Source: Ailurus styani
Lineage: Eukaryota > Chordata > Mammalia > Carnivora > Ailuridae
Direction of reading: 5' to 3'
Assembly: GCA_002007465.1 (NCBI GenBank)
Contig: LNAC01001208.1
Location: 169,111 to 233,110, forward strand
Length of the DNA: 64,000 bases
Shown in pieces: positions 44,789 through 55,159 of the stretch. Numbering within the stretch: the first letter of the stretch is position 1; every line of letters begins with the position of its first letter. The notes under the pieces are model-generated. The model searched no databases, had not been told where the DNA came from, and saw only the letters and a list, made by a program, of their open reading frames with translations. The position numbers were made by a program, and so were the translations under genes.

Positions 44789-45264
44789 CCCCCTGTGGGG
44801 GTGACAGTGAGCTCAGGTCAGGGGTGATATTTTGGTATCTTCCCTCAGCTAGAGGGATGCTGGGAGCCACTCAGCTCTCCTGATGTCACTGAGTGGACAA
44901 GTCAGAGGTACCTGGTTGCTCATGGCAGTGACCCGCTCAGTAAGGCACCATTGAGTTGACATTCTTCCCCCTTGGCGCTGCCAATCCTGTTCCATGAGCT
45001 GACTGCCTCACCTTTGCAAACAATAACAAACAAACTGAACAATAAAAACAACTTCTCACCTGTGAGCCCTTTCTCAGGTGCTGCTTTTTTGGGGGTGGTG
45101 GGGAGGCAGGCCCCAGAGAGGAAAACCCCCAGAAAGGGACCTTGCAGCCTTTGAACACAGCTGTCTGGGCCAGTGTGGATATGGGAGGCAGTGAATGCAA
45201 AGGCACTGGGGTCTTTCTTGCTTCTAGCCCAGCTCTGTTCCTTAAGGAACCCTGCCCAGCACTT
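44789..45264. other. Unassigned DNA
   Basis: Two overlapping minus-strand frames of over 100 codons (44920-45300, 44937-45269) have no recognised domain. Confidence 0.4.
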
Positions 45265-45405
45265 GCCACACCTATGCCTCAGTCTCCTCATCTGTAACAT
45301 GGGTCAATAACATGAACTACCATACGAGGATGCTGAGAAGCTTCAGTGAGGTAATCTGGGATGACTGCTACATGCAGGGCCTGGCCATAGTGAGTGCTGA
45401 TGAAA
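45265..45405 (+). mobile_element. MIR SINE
   Basis: 'cctcagtctcctcatctgta' followed by 'ggatgctgagaagcttcagt'. Confidence 0.7.
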
Positions 45406-45484
45406 AGCTAGCTCAGATACTCTACCGAGCAAAGTGGATTTCCAAACTCGTCCTACTTGAGCCCTACCTGTACCAGCCCATCCA

Positions 45485-45645
45485 GATCTGTGCTTGCAGG
45501 CAGTAGCCACATGTCCCTCTTTAAATAACAATTACTTAAAATTAATCAAATAAAAAATTCAATTCCTTTGCAGCACTAGCTGCCTTTCAAGAGCTTAGTG
45601 GCCCCATGTGGCTAATGGCTCTCTCATTGGGTGGCACAGATACAG
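45485..45645. mobile_element. hAT-Charlie-type MITE, relative of 4725
   Basis: 'caggcagtagccacatgtcc', an AT-rich centre ('aattaatcaaataaaa') and 'cccatgtggctaatggct'. Confidence 0.55.
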
Positions 45646-45689
45646 GGCATTTCTGTTATCAAAGAAAATTTTTTAGACATCACTGCTCC

Positions 45690-45850
45690 CGATGCTCTGA
45701 GCTCTTCATTCTTTAAATCTTTACTGTCCTTTCCCATCCCCATTCCTTTGCTCATGGCCTTCTTCCTGTCTGGATCGCCCATCCATTGGCTGCATCCTCT
45801 CCCCCAAATGTCACCATCGCTCTGGAAGGTGAAGCACCACTGGGCTCTGA
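45690..45850 (+). mobile_element. Possible L2 fragment
   Basis: 'cctttgctcatggccttctt' and 'cctgtctggatcgcccatcc' loosely match the L2 'tgctgttccctctgcctgg' block. Confidence 0.3.
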
Positions 45851-46618
45851 CCAGCATCAGGCCTGTGCTGTCAGGGTCAGCTGGAGCCTGGCTCTGCTCC
45901 ATGCTGCCTGATCAGCTGTTCCAGGCTCCTTGCTGCCAGCAAGGCTCAGGTTCTGTTCCACCTGGTTTCCTTCTGCATGCCAGGCTGGAGAACAGCAGCC
46001 ATCAGTGGGAGGGTGCTATGCTCACGATGATGCTGGGGACAGACACACTGTCACTTCTGCCCATATCCCATTGGCCAAAGCAAGACTGTGACTGAGCCCA
46101 GATCAGGGGCAGGAAGTTCCCCCTGCGTTAGTGGGAGTCACCGCAAAGTTGTAAGACCAGGGGTGTGGATACAGGGAGGAACACAGAATTGGAGCCAATT
46201 GCTTTATCCATGATTTAGGAAGCCACTTTCCCTCTTCCAACTTAGTGACTCAACAGTTGGTCTTCTGGCTTTCAAGGGCTTCCCCTCAATTCTTTTCCCC
46301 TGGCGCCCCATGCCCATGATGACGCTTCTTCTGTCTCCCTCCATACCACACTCCCTGTGAACACCATCATCTCTTGGGTGTCAGACTCTCAGCTTCCAGG
46401 AAGACACTGCCTAAAAATATGAATCACTGAGAATTAATACTTCCATCGAGATATTTGCAGGCTGACCCAGGACCACATTTATTCAGATCAGTGAGTCTTT
46501 AACAATTATTATAGGTGGTGTGAGAGGAATTTTGGGGCTCTGTTTATTGTCATCTGTATGTTGACAAAAACAGAAGCTGGGGCCAAGGATGTTTGATTTT
46601 CCTTTCTCACCCTTAAAA
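45851..46618. other. Unassigned DNA
   Basis: Nothing recognised. Confidence 0.4.
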
Positions 46619-46619
46619 A

Positions 46620-46722
46620 CATGAATCACGCTGTCTGCATTTTACAGAGAAGGAAATTGATTTTCTGAGAAGTTAAATAATTTGCTTTAGGTTACAACTA
46701 GTACAGAGGGGTTCTGGGAGAA
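46620..46722 (-). mobile_element. MIR SINE fragment
   Basis: 'cattttacagagaaggaaat' and 'gaagttaaataatttgcttt'. Confidence 0.6.
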
Positions 46723-46734
46723 TAACCCATTAGA

Positions 46735-47288
46735 CCAGTGCAGTCCATCAGGAATAAAAGAAACCACACAGGTAATTTTAAGTATTCTATTGGCCACATT
46801 AAAGAGAGGGGCACCTGGGTGGCTCAGTCAGTTAAGCGTCTGCCTTTGGTTCAGGTCATGATCCCAGGGTCCTAGGATTGAACCCAGCATTGGACTCCCT
46901 GTTCCGTGGAGAGTCTGTTTCTCCCTCCCCTTCTGCTCCCCACCTCTTGATCTCTCATGATCTCGCTCTCTCTCAAATAAATAAGTAAAATCTTCAAAAA
47001 AAGATTCTAAAGAATTTATTAAAAAAATAAAAACAGTAGAGAATAACAGGTGAAATCAATTTCAGTTTTATTTCATGCCACACATCCAAATACCATCTCA
47101 ACATGTAATCTATGTAAAGATTTCTTATGCACTATTTTATTCTTTCTTTTTTTGCACAAGGTTGTTGAAATTTGGTGTGCATTTCACCCTTATCAACACA
47201 TCTCAACTGGAACTTGCCGCATTTCAGATGCTCGGCGGTCACATGTGGCCCATGGCATTCGTACCAGACAGTGTATTCTAGAGACACC
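46735..47288. mobile_element. hAT-Charlie-type MITE split by a SINE
   Basis: Left part 46735-46805 ('cagtccatcaggaataaaag', 'ctattggccacattaaa') and right part about 47005-47288 ('aacatgtaatctatgtaaag', 'catctcaactggaacttgcc', 'ggtcacatgtggcccatgg'). Together they give the roughly 330-bp longer relative of the element at 4725. Confidence 0.65.
46809..46998 (+). mobile_element. CAN SINE nested in the MITE
   Basis: 'gggcacctgggtggctcagt' head to an 'aaataaataagtaaaatctt' tail. Weak flanking similarity (taaagaga/taaagaat). Confidence 0.93.
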
Positions 47289-48430
47289 CCCGGGGTTTGA
47301 TGGAAGCTGGGTGGGAGCATTCTTGAGAAGCCCTCTTGTCAGAGTTGGCTTCAAGGGACAAGAGCCACCAGAGCTGGACCTTGGGACACAAATGCTGCAG
47401 CACCAAGTTTAAACTCTAGGGGCGCCCTTCTCCCAGGGAACATCTGGGTGACCCTGGGGGTTAGCCAGGCAAAGGAGGAGGGAAAACTATGCCCACAGAG
47501 GGAATGATCGTGGAATGAGGCCACAGATCCTCCAGCACTGCCACCTGTTGAGGGAACTGTAAGCACCTGCTATGGGGGAGGAGGGGACTGGTGGGGGTTA
47601 GACTGGGGAGGAGAGAGAACGGGTTATGGCAGGGCCTCGAGTGCCACCCCAAGGAGGCTGAGCATCATTCTGCTATTGATTCAGAGTTGTGATGGGGTGA
47701 CCTCGTCCAAGGCTTGCAAGCTGAGTTGGAGGAGCGGAGATGGAGAGATGAGAGGAAACTCTCACAGGAACAGGAGAGAAATGTTGAGTGGCTGGGCAGG
47801 GGCAGAGGGTGGGTGGGGAGCATGGGCATGCAGCAGACAAAGCCAGGACTGGACACTGGGGGGTATCAGATTGGAGTGAAGGTGAAGGAAGAATCCAGCA
47901 GACTCCCATCTGCTAGGGTGTGTGACTTTTCTGCAGAAATCCCCAGCTGCCTGGGGCAGAAGTAGAGGGCCAGGATTTTGGAGCACACAGTGTCTGCTTC
48001 ACAGAAATAAAAGTGTTGGTCTGACACAAATAGGAAGCTAGAAGCACCTCAAATATCCTTGCCATCCGAGTTACCTGCTCCCAGCACAAATGATCTGCCT
48101 TCCTCTGTCTTCTCATCTCCCTGAAATTCCAATGAACAAGCCTGTTTCTTCCCATTTTTATTTCTCCCAATGGCCTGTTGTTATATCAGAAACACCTTTC
48201 TGCACGGTCACCTGAGGGCGCCTCATGCAGCACACCTGTGGTAAAGAGCAGCACTCAAGCAAGAGCTCCAGTGTGGCTCCTTCTGGCTGAATTTGTCACA
48301 TTTAGTGACAGTCCTGGTTCCACTCACACAAAAGCACCTGCTGTGAGGGGCTTGAGATTCCTCATTTCCAACCAACTCCCAGCAGCCTTTGCTGCTGGAG
48401 CATGAACCATACTTGGAAGTATGAGGGGCC
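47289..48430. other. Unassigned GC-richer DNA
   Basis: Many overlapping short frames, none with a domain. CTCF-like matches (12 of 14) at 47538-47551 (minus) and 48208-48221 (plus). Confidence 0.4.
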
Positions 48431-48437
48431 AGAGCCA

Positions 48438-48528
48438 GGGTCCTCAGTCCTGGCCACTCAGCACAGAAGCACCTGGAGAGGCTGAAATGCCCGATGCCCG
48501 GGCTGCACTCAACACCAAGTAAAGCAGC
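48438..48528 (+). mobile_element. Possible MER5-type MITE fragment
   Basis: 'agcacagaagcacctggaga' and 'gctgaaatgcccgatgcccg' resemble the MER5 5' half. Confidence 0.35.
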
Positions 48529-48599
48529 TGGCTCTCTCTGCTGGAAATAGGACCTGGCCTCAGTCATTTTTTTAAAAAATTTCTGCTTCTTCTCTTTTG

Positions 48600-48932
48600 G
48601 AATCTGCCACATGGGAAGAAGTCTACACTATCTAGCTGGAGAGAAAGGCCTTGGAGGGTGAGACACCAATGTCAAAAGAGAAGCCACAGAGAGCAGAACC
48701 CAGGCCCAGATGTGAGCCTTTCCAGCCAAGGGCTAAGACACAAGTGAGCCAGACCAGGCTTCGGCCAGCTGCTCCAGCAGACACCACACGGAGAAGGGGT
48801 GAGTTGTCTCCACAGAGCCCTTCCTGAATTCCTCACCCACAGCATTGTGAGTATTTTTAAGCCAAATTGTTGTGGTTTATAACCCACTGAGCTGGAGCTA
48901 TTCGTTATGCAGTCCTAGCTAACCGATACAAC
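48600..48932 (+). mobile_element. ERVL-MaLR LTR, 3' part
   Basis: 'gagtatttttaagccaaatt', 'tggtttataacccactgagc' and the terminal 'agtcctagctaaccgatac' follow the plus-sense MaLR LTR 3' end. Confidence 0.7.
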
Positions 48933-49790
48933 CTGCAGAACCCTAAGTGCCTTGAGAGTGGGACCTATTTCGGTTAATAACCCCTCCATGCTTAGCATTT
49001 AAGTTGGGATTCAGAAAGTACTGGAGAAATGCTACAGGGCCAGAGAAAGGTCCAAGTGAAAAGTCACAGTGTTGTCTGGGCCAGTTAAAGTCAGGAAGTG
49101 ATTTATTGTTTGGACATATATTCAGTGAAAATCAAAGCAAAATAGACAAGGCTCCCTTCCTTCCCTGGAGGAGCAGTCATCCTTCTGCAGGCCTTGGCTG
49201 ACTCTGCTTTCTGTTTCTCCCTGCTCAGTGCTTTCCCCATGGCTCCAACTTCCAGACACAGCCCCTCCCCTGGGAACAGTGATCAGTGAGGGGTAGGTGG
49301 CCTCAGGGGTCTCCCTGCAAGGTGCTCATCTCGACTTCCTATGATGTCTACCTGCCCTCTACCCCCTGCATTTACGTGAATGGACACAAGGCTGCAACTT
49401 TCCCTTGTCCTTTTCCAGCAGTTCACACTTCCTTTCAGAGAGTAGTCCTGGAGAAAATGTCCACTCAGCGCCAGGCCAGGCACTGGGCTGTGCTCAGGGT
49501 GGACATGGGAAGACCTCTTGAGGGCATGGAGGCTATAGGGTGAAACTGCTTAAAGTGGCCCAGGGGCTGGTACCAGGCCATGAGCTCTTTGGTACCAGTT
49601 GGTGACAAGAGGAGCATGTAGAAACCTTCATGGCACTTAAACATTGCCACAACATCTGTGCCGTGACCTTGTATTTTATAAAAGCATTAGTTCACCGTTG
49701 ACTGGAAATGAAGTTAAAGAAATCCATCACCGCAGAGAAGCAGCAGAGGGCTGGAAACCGTGGGCTGTGCCCTTCCTTATCTGAGGTCCT
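48933..49790. other. Unassigned DNA
   Basis: Nothing recognised. Confidence 0.4.
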
Positions 49791-49794
49791 GCTA

Positions 49795-49895
49795 TCTCAG
49801 TGGCTCTCACCGTGTGACTGCCAAGCCAGCAGTGTCAGCAAGATGTGGGAGCGCTTTAGAAAAACGCATATTCTTTATGCGAGACCCACCACGTC
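49795..49895 (+). mobile_element. MER5A-type MITE fragment
   Basis: 'tctcagtggctctcaccgtg', 'cagcagtgtcagcaagatg' and 'tagaaaaacgcatattcttt'. Confidence 0.55.
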
Positions 49896-50179
49896 AGGAC
49901 CCAAATGACGAGTTTCGGTAATGTAAGTCGCAGATGGCCTGGGACAGATCTATGGAAACAGTTGGCTTTTGTGCCAAGAACCCTGACACTCCACTGGAGC
50001 CTGACCCCAAGTTCTCACTTATTCCCACAGAAGAAGCCCTTAAACCTGGGTGTGTCATGGCTGCTCCTTTCTTATCCCTTCTGATCTGCATCATGTGGGG
50101 AACAAACTCAGGATGTTAAGTACTGCAGGGCACTTCCAACTCACTGCTTGCTGGACCCTATGCCCCTAGAATCAAAGGC

Positions 50180-50612
50180 CACTCCTACTCAGTCTCCAGC
50201 TAACCTCCTGCCCTCGCCTCTCCACTAGGTCCTTGCTGATGTGCTCTTTCTCCAGCACACCAGGCTCCTGCTTGCCTTGGGGCTCCACAGGGCTGTTACT
50301 TCTGCCTCAGTCCTGCAGGGCTCATCTTTCCACGCTTGGATTCTTTGTCCTATTTGGGTCTGAGCTCACACATCACCTCTCTAGAGGTGATCACATACAA
50401 TGTCACCTGCCTTCCTTCCCCTGACCCTTTTGCTTCCCTGGCCCCGGGCACTCTCTTCCATCCCTGCTTGATTTCCTTCATGGCACTTACCAGCCTCTGC
50501 CCTGACTTCCACATTTGTGAGAATGCTTGCTGCTGCCTACCTCCCTGAGATAAACTCTCCATGGAAGACAGACGGTGTCTGGCTCACTCCCTCCTGGAGC
50601 CCAGTGACTTTA
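50180..50612 (+). mobile_element. L2 LINE 3' region
   Basis: 'gcacaccaggctcctgcttg', 'gagctcacacatcacctctc', 'tcatggcacttaccagcctc' and 'ctccatggaagacagacgg' keep the L2 order over 430 bp. Confidence 0.6.
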
Positions 50613-50677
50613 TCCATGGCTGGCATCCTGGGAATGTTGCTGGACTACACCATGAATTTGGAGACAAGAGGCTGTGT

Positions 50678-51080
50678 TCACTTTCTGTGGCTGCTGTAAC
50701 AAATTACCACACACTGAATGGCTTTAAACAAAATAAATGTATTTGCTCACAGTTCTGGGGTCCAGAAGTCTGAAATCAGTTTCACAGGGCACAATACTGG
50801 TGAGACCAAACTCTTTCTGAGGACCTCCAACATGCTCTTTGCCTCTTCCAGCTTCCGATGGCAGCTTGTGTCCTTGGCTTGGGGCCTCATCACTCCAACA
50901 TCTGTCCCCATCTTAACATTGCCTTCTCTCTTATAAAGATACATATGATTGCATATGGACCCACCAGCATAATCCAGATTTAATCGCACCATTTGCCACA
51001 TTAAATCATCTCTGCAGGTTGCAGGGTTAGGACCTGGAATTAGGACTGAGGTCAGCATTTAGCTTACAACAGATGGAAAT
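50678..51080 (-). mobile_element. ERVL-MaLR LTR (MST/MLT1-type), reversed
   Basis: 'tggctgctgtaacaaattac', 'ctcacagttctggggtccag', 'cttctctcttataaagatac' and 'cagggttaggacctggaatt', ending near 'agcttacaacag'. Confidence 0.8.
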
Positions 51081-51610
51081 CATAATATGGCCTAGCTCAC
51101 TGCACAAAATTGTTGGCGAGATCCAAGGACATTTGAATAGGAGATGCATTGAAATGGAATAATATCTTCAAATCTTTGTTCTTAGTGACTTCTAGAAGAA
51201 TGCAAGATGCAACATAAAAGTGAGCTCTTGTGCTGACAACCAGGATGCTTGTGTGCATGCGGGAATTTGTTCTGGCCTTGGTCTCCTTGGCGTTGGTGGC
51301 CTGGTGGCCTCTGCTGGTGTCCCAGTCATGCTCTGACAGCAGCAGCTGCTTGAACTTATGTATATTTTGCTGAAAAACTAGATAAAATTAAAACAATGGG
51401 AGGGTTGTAGACTGCTCACAGTTTTGCAAGCTCAGCAAAGATAGCTAAACTTGCTTTGTGTGCAACAATACCATTCCCTCTCTGACAAGAAGCTCATGGT
51501 ATCTTTCCAACAGGAGAATCCAGGGTCCAGCTTCATGGTGGAGGTGAAAGACAGACAGGCAGGGAATCAAAGGCTGTGAGAGGTAGGTCAGGGGAGAGAA
51601 TATGGAATAT
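51081..51610. other. Unassigned DNA
   Basis: Nothing recognised; no coding signature. Confidence 0.4.
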
Positions 51611-51611
51611 T

Positions 51612-51756
51612 ACTGGTTCCAACTGGAATTGCCTGGAGAGTTTTAAAGTCCAGATTCCTGGACCCTACCCCAGAACTTCTGACGTAATTGGTCTGGGTGT
51701 TCCCTGGGCAGTCAAGAGATTTTAAGGCCACCTGGGTCATCCTAGTGTATTGGCCA
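51612..51756 (+). mobile_element. MER5A-type MITE (cluster member 1)
   Basis: 'gattcctggaccctacccca', 'gaacttctgacgtaattgg' and 'aggccacctgggtcatccta'. Confidence 0.7.
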
Positions 51757-52059
51757 TGCTCAAGACCTCTGGCTAGGCTCTGGATAGGACCAGGCTGTAA
51801 CTCCATCCAGGCACAGTGGACATGATGGTCTCAGGTTTGAGCGTTCAGCCAGGTCATTGGATGGAGAAAGGGAAACCTGGGGTTTCCTTGGGTGATTTTA
51901 TGTATAAAACACACAGCTCTCCAGGTGATTTGTGTATAAAACAGGAGCACCCCCGCTTTCCAGGGCTCTCTGGATTTGAGAAGCTGATGATATGGCCCCT
52001 GGAGACAACCTTGCATTTGAACTGGTTTTGTCTCCCAGCCCCGACTGAGGTCCCACCAC

Positions 52060-52205
52060 AGACCAGTGCTTCTCAGACTTTAAAGTGCACATGAAACACC
52101 AGAAGACATTGTTCAAGCACAGATTTGGATTTGATAGCTCTGCAGTGGGGTCTGAGATGCTGCATTTCTCAAGGCTCCCAGCGCTGCTGCTGGTCCCCAT
52201 TGTAA
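52060..52205 (-). mobile_element. MER5A-type MITE (cluster member 2)
   Basis: 'cagtgcttctcagactttaa', 'gagatgctgcatttctcaag' and 'gctgctgctggtcccc'. Confidence 0.7.
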
Positions 52206-52414
52206 AGAGTCCCAAGAAGACAAATGTGGTTTGCTTTAGCAGCTCCCTGCCATCAGGCTTTGCCCAGGAACCTTCTGGATCTCAGTGGTGCTACTTCTAG
52301 CTGGGATTCAGTGGCTTCTGGAGATGCTAGTGAGGCCCATTTTTCTACCTCCCCACCAGTCACCATGTTACACTGCCTGGTGCTATGCCCTGGTTTTCTC
52401 CAACGTGCCATCTC

Positions 52415-52598
52415 GACTCCCTGGAGCAGTGGGTGTCACCTTGAGCTGCACATTACGATCATCTGAGGAGCTTTAAGAAACATGGATGCCCAGCTCCCAC
52501 CCCCATAAAATCGGGTTTGATTCATCTAGGGTGTGCCCCCAACCCCAACAGGATTGTTAAATCTCCCCGGCCTTTCTACTATAAAGCCAAGACTGGGA
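52415..52598. mobile_element. MER5-type MITE, near full length (cluster member 3)
   Basis: Starts at 'cagtgggtgtcaccttgag', ends at 'ctgggaaccactgg', with 'cacattacgatcatctgagg' between. The ends form the imperfect inverted repeat of the family. Confidence 0.7.
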
Positions 52599-52619
52599 AC
52601 CACTGGCCTCAAGTGCAGA

Positions 52620-52768
52620 ACCTGGGCAGAAGCAGCAGGTTGTCCTAGGAGTCCAAGAGAAATGAGAATTCCCAGTCCCCACCCAGACCCACTGAGTCGG
52701 GAATCTGGGGTGAAACCTGGCAATCTGTGGCCTAACAGCATTCCACATTATTCCGATGCACGCTGACT
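52620..52768 (+). mobile_element. MER5A-type MITE (cluster member 4)
   Basis: 'gagaattcccagtccccacc', 'cagacccactgagtcgggaa' and 'ttattccgatgcacgctgac'. Confidence 0.75.
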
Positions 52769-54172
52769 TTCAGGATAGTGAGGCAGCATGAATAAATCTT
52801 GTTTGTAACACGACCATTGCTGAGGATGCATGAGAGGTGGGAATGGCTGTGTCTTCTTGGGAAGCCCTGAGCAAAGCCAGTGCTCCTGAGGGGGGCTTCC
52901 AGGACCCTGGGATGCTGGGAGACTGTGGGGGTGATTCAGCAACCTTCTCAGGCCCCCACATTTGGGGGTTGGCTGCCCTGGCCGCCTCTGCCGGCCACCT
53001 TCCAGGCCCAGATGCACCAGCTATTTAGTCTCAGCTGAATAATATTTTCCATCATGTGGCACAGAGTTTACTTAGGAGTCCTTCGGGGATGCTGGGGGTC
53101 ATGTGTCTCAGCTTATCTATGACTGTCTGGACCCGAGTCCCTGGGACAGATCACTTGTTTCTGCTTTTTTTTTCCCTCCTAATTGAGGGGGAAGGGGAAA
53201 AAGGAGGAGGAAGGAGAATGACCTGGAATATCCCCTGCCCTTGCAGGAAGTCCCCCAGCGCATGTTATTTTCACAGTCCCTCATCCCTTGTGAGAGGGTG
53301 GTGATGAGGGAGGGTGAGCCATTGCCCAAATTCACACCACTCATCCATGACAACCACAGGTTTCCAATATAAATCTCAGGCCCAGCAGGCTCATTGTCCC
53401 AGCCTCAACTGTGTTTAGGGAGGCCTCTTGACCTCCTCCATGTTCTTCCCTCATGGGCCATGAGCCTGCCATCCTTGGGGATTCATTTCAGATTTAAGAT
53501 CAGGTGATTTTATTGCTGCCTGCTGCCTAAGGTATGAGGAGTAGAGTCTGAAGAGGCATGGCACCCATCAGTCTCCCTGGCCAGGACAGGAAGAAGCCCA
53601 GACTTCCCCTTAGTTTCCCAGCATATCTAGCTGATGAGCCCACTTCCCAGATCCAGAACACTACAGATAAAGGGCTGGCATCCAAAATCTATAAAGAACT
53701 TCAGGCACCTGGGGCAGATGACCTGCTCTCCAGACACCCTCAAAGAGGGACCATCTGCTTACTGGATCACTGCCTTCAGGGGACACGTGGGACACAAGCC
53801 CTGAGCCGGAGATGTGCTCTTAGGTACAGCCCCTGGGGAAGTAGGGTGGGCAGAGGGGGTGATCAGCCTTCCACATTGTTCACAAAGTCCTCAGCCAGTC
53901 CCATGGAGGCTTTGGGTTATCCTGGGTAAAAACATAGGGGCTGGGCTTGATATTCCCACCATTACCAATTTTGGGAAGAGTGTGAACATGGGTGGGACCT
54001 GTCCAGTCAACACTCAGGCGGCTGGGCAAGCATGTGCCTTGACCTGATGGAGGGTACAGGTGGGCACCCAGCACCCACCACCACTGCATGCCACTTAGCC
54101 AAGCCCAATCCAGGCTGGCTAAGAGTGGACTTTGCCCGAGGGGTTGTGTCATGTGAAGGAGTGGAGCTGGTG
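52769..54172. other. Unassigned GC-rich DNA, 1.4 kb, with an L1 micro-fragment
   Basis: Contains a 45-50 base plus-strand piece of L1 ORF2 at about 53658-53704 ('acagataaagggctggcatc'). Otherwise no repeat or domain; the 123-codon frame at 53558-53929 crosses that L1 piece. Confidence 0.45.
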
Positions 54173-54174
54173 TG

Positions 54175-54392
54175 ATCTTGAACAAGGCCTGGAAATACCT
54201 GGGCTTGACTCAGTCTCACTTCCCCAGCTGTGGGGCCTGGGGAAGGCTACATGATCTCTCTATGACTCAGTTTCCTCAACTGTAAAATGAAAATACTATT
54301 GGCATTGATTTTGTTGTGAGGACGAAAGGAATTATCATGCAGAAAGAATTTAACTCCGTGGTTGGCAAAGTGCTTAATAAATAGCGTTTTGT
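54175..54392 (+). mobile_element. MIR SINE
   Basis: 'ctctatgactcagtttcctc', 'aactgtaaaatgaaaatact' and 'caaagtgcttaataaatagc' give core and 3' end. Confidence 0.85.
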
Positions 54393-54515
54393 TCCTGGAA
54401 AGGGTTTGGTGTGCTGAGGAACCTCCCTGAGGATAGAGAATGCCAAGTCTGAGGACAGGTATGACTTTGGGGTAGGAGACAATCAAGAGGGTGTGCCCCT
54501 GCCTGGCACACGCAT

Positions 54516-54516
<1 letters not shown>

Positions 54517-54564
<48 letters not shown>
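54517..54564. repeat. (CA)24 microsatellite
   Basis: Uninterrupted, 48 bases. It creates the valine/cysteine-rich stretch of the 255-codon minus frame at 54247-55014, which is not a gene. Confidence 0.98.
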
Positions 54565-54565
<1 letters not shown>

Positions 54566-55159
54566 GCACTCGAACCTCCATCCCCCACCCCAGGGAAGGA
54601 GTGCCATGGCAGGAATGTGGAGAATAGTAGCAGCCAATGCTCAGACTTTGAGTTTCTACGTAAACCTATGAAGCCCCATGAAGAGACTGAGAATCTCAAG
54701 GCAGGACAGAGCAGAACAGGCTCCCTGCAGGTAGGGTACCAGCAAGGTTCTTCAGCAGTCAGGTATGGAAGGGTTCTGAGGTGTCCTTCCAGGTCTCCTG
54801 AGATACACACAGATTCGATGATGTCCCCAGTGGGGAGGATAGGGAGCATGTGGACCATCAATTCACACCTGCTGGGAACATGGCAATGGCTGAGAACCAG
54901 GCAGGGATGTGCAGCTCCGAAGACACCAGAGTGGGCAGATGCTGACCATGGTCTAGAGGGCTCCTGTTGACCCCTCAATTCTGGGTGTGTCCACCTCCCC
55001 AACCCCTTGGCCACTGGTTTTAGAAGCTCCCCAGGGAAAAGTTCAGGTTCAATCTGAAATGATTGAGTTTAGACTGTTGTTAAGATAAATGAAACTTCCT
55101 TACCCCCAGCAGGAGGAAAAAGTAATGACTAAGGAAAATTGTTGCAGAAAAAACATTGC
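54565..55159. other. Unassigned DNA
   Basis: Nothing recognised up to the L1 boundary. Confidence 0.4.

Noticed and set aside
44920..45300. Two overlapping minus frames above 100 codons in GC-richer DNA
   Set aside because: Different frames of one segment, no recognisable domain, and no evidence to choose between them.
47289..48430. Possible gene-associated GC-rich island
   Set aside because: GC-richer, but CpG dinucleotides remain sparse by eye, so it is not a CpG island.
54247..55014. 255-codon minus-strand open frame, the longest in the window
   Set aside because: It runs through a (CA)24 repeat and a MIR, has low-complexity valine/cysteine sequence, and shows no domain; a chance frame.
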